Part shown: in pieces, positions 54,451-63,290 of the stretch
How the letters are laid out: the number at the start of each line of letters is the position of its first letter
How positions within the stretch are numbered: the stretch's first letter is position 1
DNA from: Actinomycetota bacterium
Lineage (GTDB): Bacteria > Actinomycetota > Actinomycetes > Nanopelagicales > Nanopelagicaceae
Reading direction: 5' to 3'
Assembly: GCA_002737595.1 (NCBI GenBank)
Contig: NSHZ01000002.1
Location: 6,052-70,051, forward strand
DNA length: 64,000 nucleotides
Position numbers and translations under genes: made by a program
Notes under the pieces: generated by a model
The model's database searches: none
What the model was told of the DNA's origin: nothing
Seen by the model: the letters and a program-made list of their open reading frames with translations, nothing else

Positions 54451-55161
54451 ATGAAGCGATGGCGGTGGATCTCTCCAGTGGCCTTTGCGTTGGCCGGACT
54501 CCTCTTCGTCGCCAGCGCCCGAAGCTCAGGTGGCTTCGATCTTCGCAGTGGCGATCATGGGGATCTGATCTCCTTGATCCTCGAACAAGATCGTCATTCA
54601 GCCCAACTCACTAATCAAGTCGCTTCTATCACAACGAAATTACAAGAAACACTCGCCTCTCAAGTCGGCGATGCCATCGGAGCAGCTACCGCCGAAAGTG
54701 CAGGATTGGCCCGCGCTGCCGGAGACCGTGCTCTTCGAGGACCGGGTGTACAAGTAACTCTCAAAGATGCACCTCCACCACTGGGAGAAGTACCTAATGG
54801 ACTTACCTTGGATGATTACGTAGTTCACGAACAAGATGTTCAAGCTGTCGTCAATGCACTCTGGATCGGTGGGGCCGAAGCGATGAGCATTAATGGTGAA
54901 CGTATTACAAATATCAGTGCGATTCGATGTGTAGGAAACACATTGCTTCTCCATGGCCGTGTTTTCTCTCCACCTTTTAAAATCTCCGCAATTGGTTCCA
55001 CAACTGTTTTACGAAAATCGATTAATTCAAGTTCGGCGATCAAGACCTATCGTCAATATTCCGAAGCCATAGGACTTGGTTGGTCAGTTCGAAATTCATC
55101 GAGCTTAAGCATTCCTAAAGCTTCATTACCTTCACAGCTTCTCATTGCACAGCGTGGCTAG
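54451..55161 (+). CDS. DUF881-family membrane-anchored protein
   Basis: 236 residues from ATG 54451. One membrane anchor is at about 7-25. A coiled-coil-like stretch follows, then the DUF881 core: LRGPGVQVTLKDAPPP, VHEQDVQAVVNALWIGGAEAMSINGERI, ISAIRCVGNTLLLHG and SPPFKISAIG. The function is not established. The genomic neighbours (crgA, trpG, pknB) suggest an envelope or division role. TATCGT at 54439-54444 ends six bases before ATG, predicting a leaderless mRNA. The next gene starts eight bases before its stop. Confidence 0.9.
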   Translation: MKRWRWISPVAFALAGLLFVASARSSGGFDLRSGDHGDLISLILEQDRHSAQLTNQVASITTKLQETLASQVGDAIGAATAESAGLARAAGDRALRGPGVQVTLKDAPPPLGEVPNGLTLDDYVVHEQDVQAVVNALWIGGAEAMSINGERITNISAIRCVGNTLLLHGRVFSPPFKISAIGSTTVLRKSINSSSAIKTYRQYSEAIGLGWSVRNSSSLSIPKASLPSQLLIAQRG

Positions 55162-55723
55162 TTACCAAATTTTAGTAGTCGATAATTTCGACTCCTTTGT
55201 ATATAACATTGTGCAATATCTTGAGGAGCTCGGTGCTCATTGCTCCGTGATGAAAAACGACGAAATTGTTCTTAAATCAATCGCCACTTATGACGGTGTT
55301 CTCATCTCACCAGGTCCTGGGTCGCCAGAGTCCGCCGGCGCTAGCATCGAGGTAGTTCTTGAGTGTGCTCGATTAGAAAAGCCAATGTTAGGCGTATGCC
55401 TTGGAGTTCAAACATTAGCCGTTGCCTTTGGTGGCGAGGTAAGCCAAGCCCCAGAACTCATTCATGGTCACACTTCAGAGATTTTCCATGAGGAGAGCAG
55501 ACTCTTCCTCGAAGTACCTTCTCCATTTTTAGCAACTCGCTATCACTCACTTTCGATAGCAAAAGTACCCGACGATTTAGTGATTACTGCGCGGACAGCA
55601 GACGGTGTTGTGATGGCATTGGAGCATCGCACTCTCCCACTATCTGGAGTGCAATTTCATCCTGAGGCGATCTTGAGTGAGCACGGACACCAAATCTTTA
55701 AAAATTGGCTCGCAACAATCTGA
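55154..55723 (+). CDS. Glutamine amidotransferase, TrpG/PabA type
   Basis: 189 residues from GTG 55154; a TTG at 55145 is an alternative. It is a class I glutamine amidotransferase with DNFDSFVYNIVQYL, SPGPGSPESAG, the nucleophile in MLGVCLGVQTLA and a His/Glu pair in VQFHPEAIL. The position after the nucleophile motif has Val where His is usual (GVCLGHQ). It should supply ammonia to anthranilate or aminodeoxychorismate synthase; no partner gene is here. The position beside DUF881 and pknB is the actinobacterial norm. Its end is 13 bases from convergent pknB. Confidence 0.9.
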   Translation: MASYQILVVDNFDSFVYNIVQYLEELGAHCSVMKNDEIVLKSIATYDGVLISPGPGSPESAGASIEVVLECARLEKPMLGVCLGVQTLAVAFGGEVSQAPELIHGHTSEIFHEESRLFLEVPSPFLATRYHSLSIAKVPDDLVITARTADGVVMALEHRTLPLSGVQFHPEAILSEHGHQIFKNWLATI

Positions 55724-55736
55724 CAAATGAATCAAA

Positions 55737-57317
55737 TCAAGGAGTTGGTATTGGCTCTGGGATGACAATCCGGTTAATAGTGACAGTTACTGAAGCTCCC
55801 ACAATCATCGTCACTCCAGGTTCAGGTGCCTGAGCCAACACAATGTTGTCCTCAGAGTTCGGATCGCTCGCATAGACGATACGTGGCAGGAAGGCTGCTT
55901 GGATCAAGATAGTTCGAGCATCAATCTCACTTAAACCGAGTACATCGGGCACCGCCACGTTGCCGCTAGCAATGTCTAACGTCACACCCGAACCGGCAGT
56001 GATACTGCTGCCACCTGTAGGGCGGACGGCGAGCACTGTTCCTGGTGGTTGCTCTGAATCCACCGGGTTGGTGCGGGAAATGACTAACCCGGCTTCTAAG
56101 AGAAGTTGTCGGGCACCCTCAAGAGTCTTACCAATCAATGAAGCCGGCACAGTTGTTTCGCCAGGCCCATCAGAGATGATGAGCGTGATCTTGGAACCAC
56201 TCGACACTTTCGTGCCCGCTGGTGGATTACTCGTGATGACACGATCCTTGGGCGTGCGTGGATCTGCCGCGCGCTGAATAACAAAGGTCAAGGTAGACAT
56301 AGAGGAGCGTGCCTCATCAACCGTAAGCCCTGTCAGGTCAGAAACCACGACTGTGGTGATTGAAGTTGAGAGAGCGCCAGTTAACACCACGGCCCCTCCT
56401 CCAAGAATGAACACACCTGCTGTCACAATCCCGGTGATCCACCACCCGCGACGACTCTTTGGTTGGGCAGGAGCAACGATCTGCCCGCCACTTCTGAGCG
56501 CATCAACATCATCACGCATTAATGCAGCGCTTTGATAACGCAACTCAGCGTCCTTTGTGAGTGCATGTTGAAGTACGGTGTTGAGTGCTGACGTTGTGCC
56601 TGATGTAGGCATTTGTACTTGTGGAACCAGACTATTTACGTGGTGATAAGCGATGGCAGCAGGCGTTTCACCCACAAAAGGAGGTTTGCCAGAGATTAAT
56701 TCAAAGAGCACGCAACCTGCGGAGTAAATATCACTTCGAATATCAGCCACTTCTCCACGGGCTTGCTCGGGAGAGAGGTACTGAGCAGTTCCAATTACCG
56801 TCCAAGCATGTGTGACGGTAGCTGTCACGTCATCTAATGGACGAGCAATCCCAAAGTCCATGACTTTAATTTCACCTACAGCGGTCACCATAATATTGGC
56901 CGGTTTGATATCGCGGTGAACAATGCCGTTCTCGTGTGAGTATGCAAGTGCGTCGAGTAATGAGTGCGCTATACGTAGGGATTCTTGATAATCCGGACGA
57001 ATATCTTGACGCAGCAGTTCTCGGATTGTCGTTCCTTCTACATACTCCATAACTATGTACGGAAGCGTGCCCCACTCTTGTTGTTCCTCGCCAGTGTCAT
57101 ACACGGAAACAATATTGGGATGATTAAGGCGTGCTGCCGCTTGAGCCTCGCGCCTAAAACGACTTTGTAATGATGGGTCTCGCGCGAGATCCGCCCGCAA
57201 AATTTTGATTGCTACAACACGATGGAGCCTATTGTCATAGCCGCGATATACATCGGCCATACCACCAGCACCAATGAGTTCCTGCACTTCGTATCGTGCG
57301 CCTAGGAGTCGGGTCAT
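55737..57317 (-). CDS. pknB: Serine/threonine protein kinase with PASTA domains (PknB)
   Basis: 526 residues. The kinase domain (about 1-270) has GAGGMADVYRGYD, VAIKIL, HRDIKPANIM and DFGIARPLDD with an activation loop containing TATVTHAWTVIGTAQYLSPEQ. A single transmembrane helix is at about 293-315. Three PASTA repeats follow outside (about 318-382, 384-450, 452-518), where most mycobacterial PknB have four. The repeats bind muropeptides or lipid II in relatives, linking wall status to phosphorylation. CwlM in this window is a likely substrate. The start overlaps the pstP stop (ATGA). Confidence 0.95.
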   Translation of the reverse strand: MTRLLGARYEVQELIGAGGMADVYRGYDNRLHRVVAIKILRADLARDPSLQSRFRREAQAAARLNHPNIVSVYDTGEEQQEWGTLPYIVMEYVEGTTIRELLRQDIRPDYQESLRIAHSLLDALAYSHENGIVHRDIKPANIMVTAVGEIKVMDFGIARPLDDVTATVTHAWTVIGTAQYLSPEQARGEVADIRSDIYSAGCVLFELISGKPPFVGETPAAIAYHHVNSLVPQVQMPTSGTTSALNTVLQHALTKDAELRYQSAALMRDDVDALRSGGQIVAPAQPKSRRGWWITGIVTAGVFILGGGAVVLTGALSTSITTVVVSDLTGLTVDEARSSMSTLTFVIQRAADPRTPKDRVITSNPPAGTKVSSGSKITLIISDGPGETTVPASLIGKTLEGARQLLLEAGLVISRTNPVDSEQPPGTVLAVRPTGGSSITAGSGVTLDIASGNVAVPDVLGLSEIDARTILIQAAFLPRIVYASDPNSEDNIVLAQAPEPGVTMIVGASVTVTINRIVIPEPIPTP

Positions 57318-58072
57318 GAGAGGTCTACCGCCGAACCAAGAAATATTGGATCAGAAACATTCTTCTCTGACACCACATCGGCTACTAGCACTGTGACATT
57401 ATCAGGTGCATCGGCCGCATAAGTAAGTGCTATCAAAGTATCTACAGCGCTCTCACTAGATAATTGGCTGAGGGCACTTGCCATACTTGAAAGGCTTACG
57501 ACGTTACTGAGGCCATCACTACAGATAAGTAAACGATCACCTTCAAAAATATCGATTGAAATCACGTCTGGTTGGATCTTCTTCTGTCCCATGAGTGCTT
57601 GTGTGAGAAGTGCGCGCTTTGGATGTGATTTAGCTCCAGCAGCAGTGAGCTCTCCACGGTCAATCATTTCTTGAATCATGGTGTGATCTTTAGTGAGTTG
57701 TTCTAGCGTGCCATTTCGATACAAGTAGGCTCGCGAATCGCCAATGTGTGCAACTTGGAGAGTCTGCCCGGTAAGGAAAACTGCCGTGAGCGTAGTGCCC
57801 ATCCCACCATATTGTTTTTCACCTTCGATGAGGGTTGCTAATCCTTTATCAACTTCACGTACTTGCTTACTAATCCTCGAGGAAGAAAGTTTCCTGTCTT
57901 TAATCAATTCAGCGAGTGTGCTAATCGCAAAGCGTGAGGCAACCTCTCCTGCCGCATGACCACCTAAGCCGTCTGCCACCGCACAGAGAGTAGGAGAAAA
58001 GAGCGCAGCGTCTTCATTGCCTTCACGGTGGAGCCCCAATTCGCTCCTGCCGTGTGCCTTCAAGGTAAGCAT
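57314..58072 (-). CDS. pstP: PP2C-family serine/threonine phosphatase (PstP)
   Basis: 252 residues. Metal-binding PP2C motifs are GLHREGNEDAALF, VADGLGGHAAGE, VAHIGDSRAYLYR, LLICSDGLSN and AADAPDNVTVLV. It has no membrane helix, unlike mycobacterial PstP, which is membrane anchored. It reverses phosphorylation by PknB, directly downstream. rodA, pbpA, pknA and the FHA-domain genes usually found between or beside these genes are missing. AAAGGAGGAC lies just before the ATG. Confidence 0.93.
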   Translation of the reverse strand: MLTLKAHGRSELGLHREGNEDAALFSPTLCAVADGLGGHAAGEVASRFAISTLAELIKDRKLSSSRISKQVREVDKGLATLIEGEKQYGGMGTTLTAVFLTGQTLQVAHIGDSRAYLYRNGTLEQLTKDHTMIQEMIDRGELTAAGAKSHPKRALLTQALMGQKKIQPDVISIDIFEGDRLLICSDGLSNVVSLSSMASALSQLSSESAVDTLIALTYAADAPDNVTVLVADVVSEKNVSDPIFLGSAVDLS

Positions 58073-58121
58073 CTGTCCTCCTTTGGCTAGACCTTACTCG
58101 CCCCTGCTAGCCTGCCCGTAA

Positions 58122-58204
58122 GCGCGAGTGGCGGAATGGCAGACGCGCACGGTTCAGGTCCGTGTACTCGTAAGGGTGTGGGGGTTCAACTCCCCTCTCG
58201 CGCA
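58122..58204 (+). tRNA. tRNA-Leu (anticodon CAG)
   Basis: A class II tRNA. The acceptor is GCGCGAG/CTCGCGC, the anticodon stem GCACGG/CCGTGT with loop TTCAGGT, and there is a long variable arm. The T-arm is GGGGG/CCCCT with TTCAACT. CCA is not encoded. It lies just upstream of the TPP riboswitch in the same direction. Confidence 0.94.
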
Positions 58205-58225
58205 CCCAGCAACCCCGGTACGCTA

Positions 58226-58317
58226 GTGGGGCGCGGGAGCCGAAGACAGGAATCGGCTGAGAGGACCTTCGGGGTCGACCGCTTCACCTGATCCGGGTCA
58301 TGCCGGCGTAGGGAGTC
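58226..58317 (+). promoter_or_regulatory. TPP riboswitch (THI element)
   Basis: The core CTGAGAGGACC is at about 58256-58266. The second half, ACCTGATCCGGGTCATGCC followed by GGCGTAGGGA, matches the thiamine pyrophosphate aptamer. A TACGCT hexamer at 58219-58224 would place the transcript start near 58231. The 3' strand AGGGAG is also the likely ribosome site of the permease gene (ATG 58320). Ligand binding should therefore block translation directly. Confidence 0.95.
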
Positions 58318-58319
58318 AG

Positions 58320-59630
58320 ATGTCATTTACCGATGCACCCATATCACTTTCTGAAGGAAATACTCGAACGCTCTCCTCTGGCGATCAATTCTCACTCTGG
58401 AGTTCTCTCGGAATCACTTTGACTATTCCAGCCGCGGCCATTTTTATTCAACAACCGCTTGGCACCTCCAATTTTGCTTTCACCGCCGCACTCTGCGCAC
58501 TGGCGTTAGGACTCGTGCTGGGCTCTGCGGTTCTAGGAGGAGTGGCAAAAATCGGGGCAATCACAGGTGTGCCCTCGATGGTGATGATGCGAGGAATCTT
58601 TGGCAGACGTGGATCGTATGTACCCACGTTCTTTAACATCGCACAGTGCGTGGGCTGGAGCGCAGTCGAGATATTAGTGATTGGACATGCAGGCCAGAAA
58701 GTAGTGGGTGGACCACTCACTGTCTGGCTCATTGGATCCGGAGTAGTGAGTACGTTGTTAGCGTTGAGACCACTTCGCTTTATCAAAGTACTGCGCAAAT
58801 ACATATTGTGGGTGGTAATTCTCACCACCATCTATCTCTTTATTGAAGTGCTCTCTCAAGGTATCGAGATCAAGAGTGGCCAAAGTTGGAGTGGCTATTG
58901 GCTTGCAGTCGATATCGCAGTAGCGCTACCCATCTCATGGGCTCCCCTTGTCGCTGATTACTCACGCCACGCAAAGCAAGGTTCATTTCTGGCAACCTTT
59001 ACCGGTTATCTCACTGGCGCCGGCAGCTTCTTTTTACTGGGATTACTTGCGTTAGTAAGCCTTACCGGAGAAAACTTGGCCGACGTATACGGATTTAGCC
59101 AGGCAATACTACTTCTTCCTTTTGGCGCACTCGCTTTAGTAATTCTTATTATCGATGAAGTCGATGAAGCATTCGCGAATATCTATTCGACAGCGATATC
59201 ACTACAAAATTTCAATGACTCATGGAATAGAAAGAAGATGGCTCTTCTTATTGGAATTATCGCTACCGTTATTGCCCTCTCCATTGATGTCGTGGGCTAT
59301 GAATCTTTCCTTTTTGCAATTGGCGCCATATTTGTCCCACTGTGTGGAGTAATTCTCACTGATTGGTTCTTCATCTCCAAAGGAAAATGGGATTTATCCC
59401 ATAGTTCGCGATGGCGCCCCTCACTCACACTCTCCTGGGCGCTGGGATTCATCACATATCAACTTATTAATCCTGGCTATGCCAGCGGTTGGTCTACCCT
59501 TTGGCGAAACATTCAGAGCCTCATCCATTTCACTCCAGCAACATGGATGAGTGCTTCTATTATCTCCTTTCTTGTGAGCGCTATAACTTCACTCCTTTTC
59601 AACTCGCGAAGTAAAATAATGAAACCATGA
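58320..59630 (+). CDS. cytX: CytX-like hydroxymethylpyrimidine (NCS1) permease
   Basis: 436 residues with about twelve membrane helices. It belongs to the nucleobase:cation symporter-1 family (FSLWSSLGITLTIPAAAIF at the start, SMVMMRGIFGRRGSYVPTFFN, WAPLVADYSRHAK). Its place behind a TPP riboswitch supports the CytX role, uptake of the thiamine pyrimidine hydroxymethylpyrimidine. That fits a streamlined cell salvaging thiamine precursors for TPP enzymes such as the E1 in this window. The substrate is inferred from the riboswitch. The next gene overlaps its stop (ATGA). Confidence 0.88.
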   Translation: MSFTDAPISLSEGNTRTLSSGDQFSLWSSLGITLTIPAAAIFIQQPLGTSNFAFTAALCALALGLVLGSAVLGGVAKIGAITGVPSMVMMRGIFGRRGSYVPTFFNIAQCVGWSAVEILVIGHAGQKVVGGPLTVWLIGSGVVSTLLALRPLRFIKVLRKYILWVVILTTIYLFIEVLSQGIEIKSGQSWSGYWLAVDIAVALPISWAPLVADYSRHAKQGSFLATFTGYLTGAGSFFLLGLLALVSLTGENLADVYGFSQAILLLPFGALALVILIIDEVDEAFANIYSTAISLQNFNDSWNRKKMALLIGIIATVIALSIDVVGYESFLFAIGAIFVPLCGVILTDWFFISKGKWDLSHSSRWRPSLTLSWALGFITYQLINPGYASGWSTLWRNIQSLIHFTPATWMSASIISFLVSAITSLLFNSRSKIMKP

Positions 59631-60358
59631 CAATAGTTATTGCGCATCGCGGCGCATCGTATTTATATCCAGAACATACCAGAGCGGCCTACGACGAAGC
59701 AGTAGCGGCGCAAGTGGACGGCTTTGAATGCGATGTACGGTTGTTACGCGATGGAGAAATTATTTGTTGGCATGACGCGACCCTTAATCGGACGAGCAAT
59801 TCCTCGGGTTTGATTTTTACTCGCACTTGGCAAGAGATGCAGGGGATTGATGCTGGTTCATGGCACCGAAGTAAAAGGCCACAACCCCCACTCCGATTCA
59901 TCGAGTTACTCGCGCTCGCTCAAATCCATCGGAAATCAATTTCGATAGAGACCAAACATCCAGTCCCAAACGGGGGAGCGATTGAACATAAATTGGCAGC
60001 CCTCTTACCTGCCGTCGATTTCCAGGGGAGCGCCGCTCGCGCTCCCTTTCGACTGATGTCTTTCTCACTCCTGGCAGTAGAAAGATGGAGAAAACTTCGG
60101 CCAGACATCCCAGCGGTCTACTTGCTTGATCACCGTTTACTCTCTGCGCTTCCGAAAGTTCCCGTGATCGGTCCGGGAATGGGGCGCCTTCGTCGAGATC
60201 CCGAAATTGTGGCCCGTCTTCATGAGCAAGGTTACGAAGTGCATGTGTGGACGGTTGATGAAGAACGTGATGTCGAACTTTGTGTGAAACTCGGTGTTGA
60301 AGCGATCATTAGTAATAGACCACGCGAGGTATGCGCACTACTCGGGGAAATCAACTAA
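59627..60358 (+). CDS. Glycerophosphodiester phosphodiesterase
   Basis: 243 residues, TIM-barrel GDPD family. Key sites are VIAHRGASYLYPEHTRAAY (catalytic His and Glu region), DGFECDVRLLRDGEIICWHDATLNRTSN (second His, metal Glu/Asp), SIETK and YEVHVWTVDEE. It cuts glycerophosphodiesters to glycerol-3-phosphate and an alcohol, useful for phosphate or lipid recycling. No signal peptide is seen, so it is likely cytosolic. It overlaps the permease stop and may share the TPP-controlled transcript. The next gene starts ten bases after its stop. Confidence 0.92.
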   Translation: MTIVIAHRGASYLYPEHTRAAYDEAVAAQVDGFECDVRLLRDGEIICWHDATLNRTSNSSGLIFTRTWQEMQGIDAGSWHRSKRPQPPLRFIELLALAQIHRKSISIETKHPVPNGGAIEHKLAALLPAVDFQGSAARAPFRLMSFSLLAVERWRKLRPDIPAVYLLDHRLLSALPKVPVIGPGMGRLRRDPEIVARLHEQGYEVHVWTVDEERDVELCVKLGVEAIISNRPREVCALLGEIN

Positions 60359-60368
60359 AGTCACCGGA

Positions 60369-61274
60369 ATGAGCTCTGAAGAAGTAGCTGTGGTCGGCCC
60401 CCGTGAACCTTGCCCCTGCGGAACAGGACGTCGGTATAAAGCCTGCCACGGAAAAGATCGCGCACCTCTCGCCTTCGTTTCACGCCCATTTGAAGGATTG
60501 CCTAACGAGACTGAATGGGTGGCTCTGAGGGAAATCGTGCCAGCGGCTGCTGGGAAAGCGCGCGTCAAGGCAACTGGCCAAGAAATCGTTGTTGCTTCAC
60601 TGCTGCCCAATTCAGTGAGCGCCGTGAAGCGTACTGATGGCGTAGTGATGCTCGCCCTTCAGGTACAAACCAGTAGCGGCGATGCCAGTCGAGATATGGC
60701 TGCGGCCCTCACTGCAATTCTTAAGGCAGAAGATGGCTCATCTATCGTGGGTGGGGATTTAAGTAATACTTCCAGACTGCAGGATCTACTGGATCTCTCG
60801 CTTTCTTTTGCTCCCGAAACACATGAGAATTTTGATTTTTGGTTTACTGAGGAAGAGATGGCAAAGCCGGAGACCAAAGCAGCTTTGGAAGAGTTTGAAG
60901 GAAGCATCATTGAGACGGAGCGAATCCGAGTTGACCTAGGTTCGGCTTTTTGGTGCGCCTTTCCTGACCGGACAGTGGTGCGTTGGCTACTTCCACACGA
61001 GGAAGAGCGCTCTCTCAACGCTTTAGCCCGCTTGGCAGCTAGTGATGAACTTAATCTCGGCAATGGCACGCGTTATCTGGGTGCCTTTCGCGCCGATGGG
61101 TTATTAGTACCGGTCTTTGATGTGCAACACGAGACACCTATCAGAGCTTTTGAACTTGCGCTCACCACACTGTCGCGCATCTTTATGACTTCATTCGAAA
61201 AAGACGAGCCACTCACTAGCGTTGAGCGTCGAGCGCGTGCCGGGTTAGTGGGACGTCAACTTACACTTCGTTAA
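60369..61274 (+). CDS. DUF5926-family protein with SEC-C motif
   Basis: 301 residues from ATG 60369. The N-terminus has the SEC-C zinc motif EPCPCGTGRRYKACHG. The rest is the DUF5926 region, with an acidic central part (FWFTEEEMAKPETKAALEEF) and VDLGSAFWCAFPDRTVVRWLLPHEEERSLNALARLAA before a C-terminal FMTSFEKDEPLTSVERRARAGLVGRQL; given in short pieces only. The function is not established. SEC-C binds zinc and, in SecA, SecB or ribosomes. It is common beside GDPD genes in actinobacteria, as I recall. Convergent with the oxidoreductase, nine bases apart. Confidence 0.87.
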   Translation: MSSEEVAVVGPREPCPCGTGRRYKACHGKDRAPLAFVSRPFEGLPNETEWVALREIVPAAAGKARVKATGQEIVVASLLPNSVSAVKRTDGVVMLALQVQTSSGDASRDMAAALTAILKAEDGSSIVGGDLSNTSRLQDLLDLSLSFAPETHENFDFWFTEEEMAKPETKAALEEFEGSIIETERIRVDLGSAFWCAFPDRTVVRWLLPHEEERSLNALARLAASDELNLGNGTRYLGAFRADGLLVPVFDVQHETPIRAFELALTTLSRIFMTSFEKDEPLTSVERRARAGLVGRQLTLR

Positions 61275-61283
61275 GTTGTATCA

Positions 61284-62582
61284 CTAACCCATCACAGTGC
61301 CAGATGAATTTTCATTGCGCGGGCGCTTCCGGGAAAATGTGGCCAAATCAATCGGTAGACCGGTGCGGGATCCCGTCACGACTAATGGGTGCGCATCGTG
61401 ATCGCCCCCACCCTCAACGTAATCGATTAATTTCGCCATAATTAAGCCGGCTCCTGGTGCATTCTTGAATTGATTTCCACTCGTGCCGATCGCTAAATAG
61501 AAACCATCTAATTCGCTTCGGTCATAGATAGGTGTCCAATCGGAGGACACGTCATAAACACCCGCGATCCCCTTTGCTACAGGAGGAACTTTGAGCTCAG
61601 GAAATCTACGTGCTGCGCGGGTCACTTGTGCATCGTATAGATCTTGAGTACGCGACATGTTGGCTTGATCAGGATTTTCGATCCACTGCATGTCATCACA
61701 TTCAGGTTCAGTACCACCCACGAGGAAACCGCCACCAGGTGTGGGGCGCATATAAACTCCGACATCGAGGTCACCAATCATCGGACCACTCTCCATTCCT
61801 GGAGGTGCATCTACGTGGTGAACTTCTTGACGCATGGGAGCGAGATCAACCGTAAAGTCGCTCCCCACCCCCGCCATCTTGTTAAGTGCGCCCGACCATG
61901 GGCCAGCGACATTAACGACAACATCTGCGGTGAGCTCTTCACCGCTAGCCAGACGGACACCGAGAACTCGGCTCTCTGATTTTAAAATCGCCACAATTTC
62001 TTCCTTAAATCGAAAGTGCGCTCCGTGGCGTTTAGCGGCATCCGCCAAATTGACCGCAGAAAGTGAAGGATCACTGATGTATCCACCAGCGGACGTATAG
62101 AGCGCACCAATATCCTCTCTCGCATCCTCCCAAAACTCTGCGTCACCAATACTCTTCGGAGGCCAATATTTTCCAACATCGATTCCAGGAACATGTGCTG
62201 CTAAATCTTTCGAATCCCAAATCTCATAATCTATTCCGACTCTCTTGAACAACTCTGTGGTCGCCGCGGTATTCATTACTGGGACATCGAGCATGACAAC
62301 CCCAAGGTTCATCATCTCTGCAATGTGCTCCTCTTGCGCTGCTCCTAGGTGCCTGCGCCATTCAAGCCATATGTGAAACGACTCCCAAGCCAGGACGACA
62401 CCGGCGAAAGTCGAATAGTTAAAGCGAACGATCGAACTTGAAGAACTTGTGGACCCTTGGCCAGGTGCGCCAGCCTTATCAACAACGGTGACACTCCAAC
62501 CGTCTCGCGCTAATTCGTAGGCAACAGCGGAGCCAATAACGCCAGCCCCGACAACAATGGCACTTCGCATAGTCGCAGACAT
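61284..62582 (-). CDS. FAD-dependent oxidoreductase of the DAO family
   Basis: 432 residues. The FAD fold is AIVVGAGVIGSAVAYELARDG at the N-terminus. A later ADVVVNVAGPWSGALNKMAG strand, MRPTPGGGFLVGG and GFYLAIGTSGNQFKNAPGAG mark the D-amino-acid-oxidase/sarcosine-oxidase fold. It should oxidise a small amine or amino acid, for example sarcosine, dimethylglycine or a D-amino acid. No conserved substrate residue decides it. No THF or GcvT-like tail is attached. ATG at 62570 is an alternative start. The C-terminal end is charged and looks disordered. A tiny frame on the same strand ends three bases upstream. Confidence 0.87.
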   Translation of the reverse strand: MSATMRSAIVVGAGVIGSAVAYELARDGWSVTVVDKAGAPGQGSTSSSSSIVRFNYSTFAGVVLAWESFHIWLEWRRHLGAAQEEHIAEMMNLGVVMLDVPVMNTAATTELFKRVGIDYEIWDSKDLAAHVPGIDVGKYWPPKSIGDAEFWEDAREDIGALYTSAGGYISDPSLSAVNLADAAKRHGAHFRFKEEIVAILKSESRVLGVRLASGEELTADVVVNVAGPWSGALNKMAGVGSDFTVDLAPMRQEVHHVDAPPGMESGPMIGDLDVGVYMRPTPGGGFLVGGTEPECDDMQWIENPDQANMSRTQDLYDAQVTRAARRFPELKVPPVAKGIAGVYDVSSDWTPIYDRSELDGFYLAIGTSGNQFKNAPGAGLIMAKLIDYVEGGGDHDAHPLVVTGSRTGLPIDLATFSRKRPRNENSSGTVMG

Positions 62583-62585
62583 TCC

Positions 62586-62753
62586 TTATCTCTCTACGAG
62601 GAGAGTACCGGTCCAAGAAAAGGCGGGCTCCCCCTCCCGCACCATCTTCAGAGGCAAGCGGGTAGCCAGTACACGAGCTGTTATCACGGTCTTGTCGAGG
62701 AGCAAGATCGGGAAGATGAGGGCGAATGTGGAGATGAGGGCTAGAAAACTCAC
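62586..62753 (-). CDS. Possible small membrane protein upstream of the FAD oxidoreductase
   Basis: A 55-residue frame from GTG 62753, ending three bases before the oxidoreductase start. It has a hydrophobic N-terminal helix (FLALISTFALIFPILLL) and a polar second half ending in WTGTLLVER. A stop lies nine codons upstream in the same frame, so GTG is the only usable start. Ribosome-site support is weak. I do not recognise the sequence. The codon pattern and close fit to the next gene make it worth listing; it could also be chance. Confidence 0.3.
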   Translation of the reverse strand: MSFLALISTFALIFPILLLDKTVITARVLATRLPLKMVREGEPAFSWTGTLLVER

Positions 62754-62807
62754 ATCGCCATCATTCCAGAGTGGTTAGAATCAAGACGACTTCTAGGCGA
62801 GGGCGAA

Positions 62808-63290
62808 ATGAACTCCACGAATCTTGGATATATCGCAGGTGCAATTGCGCTGCTCGCGCTCATTCTTGCCCTGTTAGCCCTACTGCGCGTGGGGCGCATG
62901 AAGAAAAGCTATTCAGTTCTTCAAGGAGCTGGCTCCGAAGTGGACTTTGTCACTGCTGCTGCTCGCCAGGTTGAAGTGGTTAATGGGTTGCGCACTGATG
63001 TGACGAATCTTCGTAAAGATCTCACAGTGACGCAAGCTGAATTAAAAGACGCAATTCGCCACGTTGCCGTTACTCGTTACGACGCCTTTAGCGATCAAGG
63101 AGGGCGCATGTCATTCTCAGTAGCCTTCCTCGATGATGTGAGCGACGGAATTATAATTACCTCAATTAATGGTCGCACGGAGGGTCGTACCTACATCAAG
63201 GGAGTCAAGGGCGGCCAGAGTATTGGCAGCGAACTTTCACCCGAGGAAGCACAGGCAATTGGTATGGCACAAAAAGGTCAGATCGCATGA
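62808..63290 (+). CDS. DUF4446-family membrane protein
   Basis: 160 residues. An N-terminal membrane helix (about 8-27, GAIALLALILALLALLRV) is followed by a coiled-coil-like segment. The DUF4446 core is HVAVTRYDAFSDQGGRMSFSVAFLDD, then NGRTEGRTYIKGVKGGQS, and LSPEEAQAI near the end. The function is unknown. The start ATG 62808 has GGCGAGGGCGAA just upstream. pheA overlaps its stop (ATGA), a pairing common in actinobacteria. Confidence 0.9.
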   Translation: MNSTNLGYIAGAIALLALILALLALLRVGRMKKSYSVLQGAGSEVDFVTAAARQVEVVNGLRTDVTNLRKDLTVTQAELKDAIRHVAVTRYDAFSDQGGRMSFSVAFLDDVSDGIIITSINGRTEGRTYIKGVKGGQSIGSELSPEEAQAIGMAQKGQIA

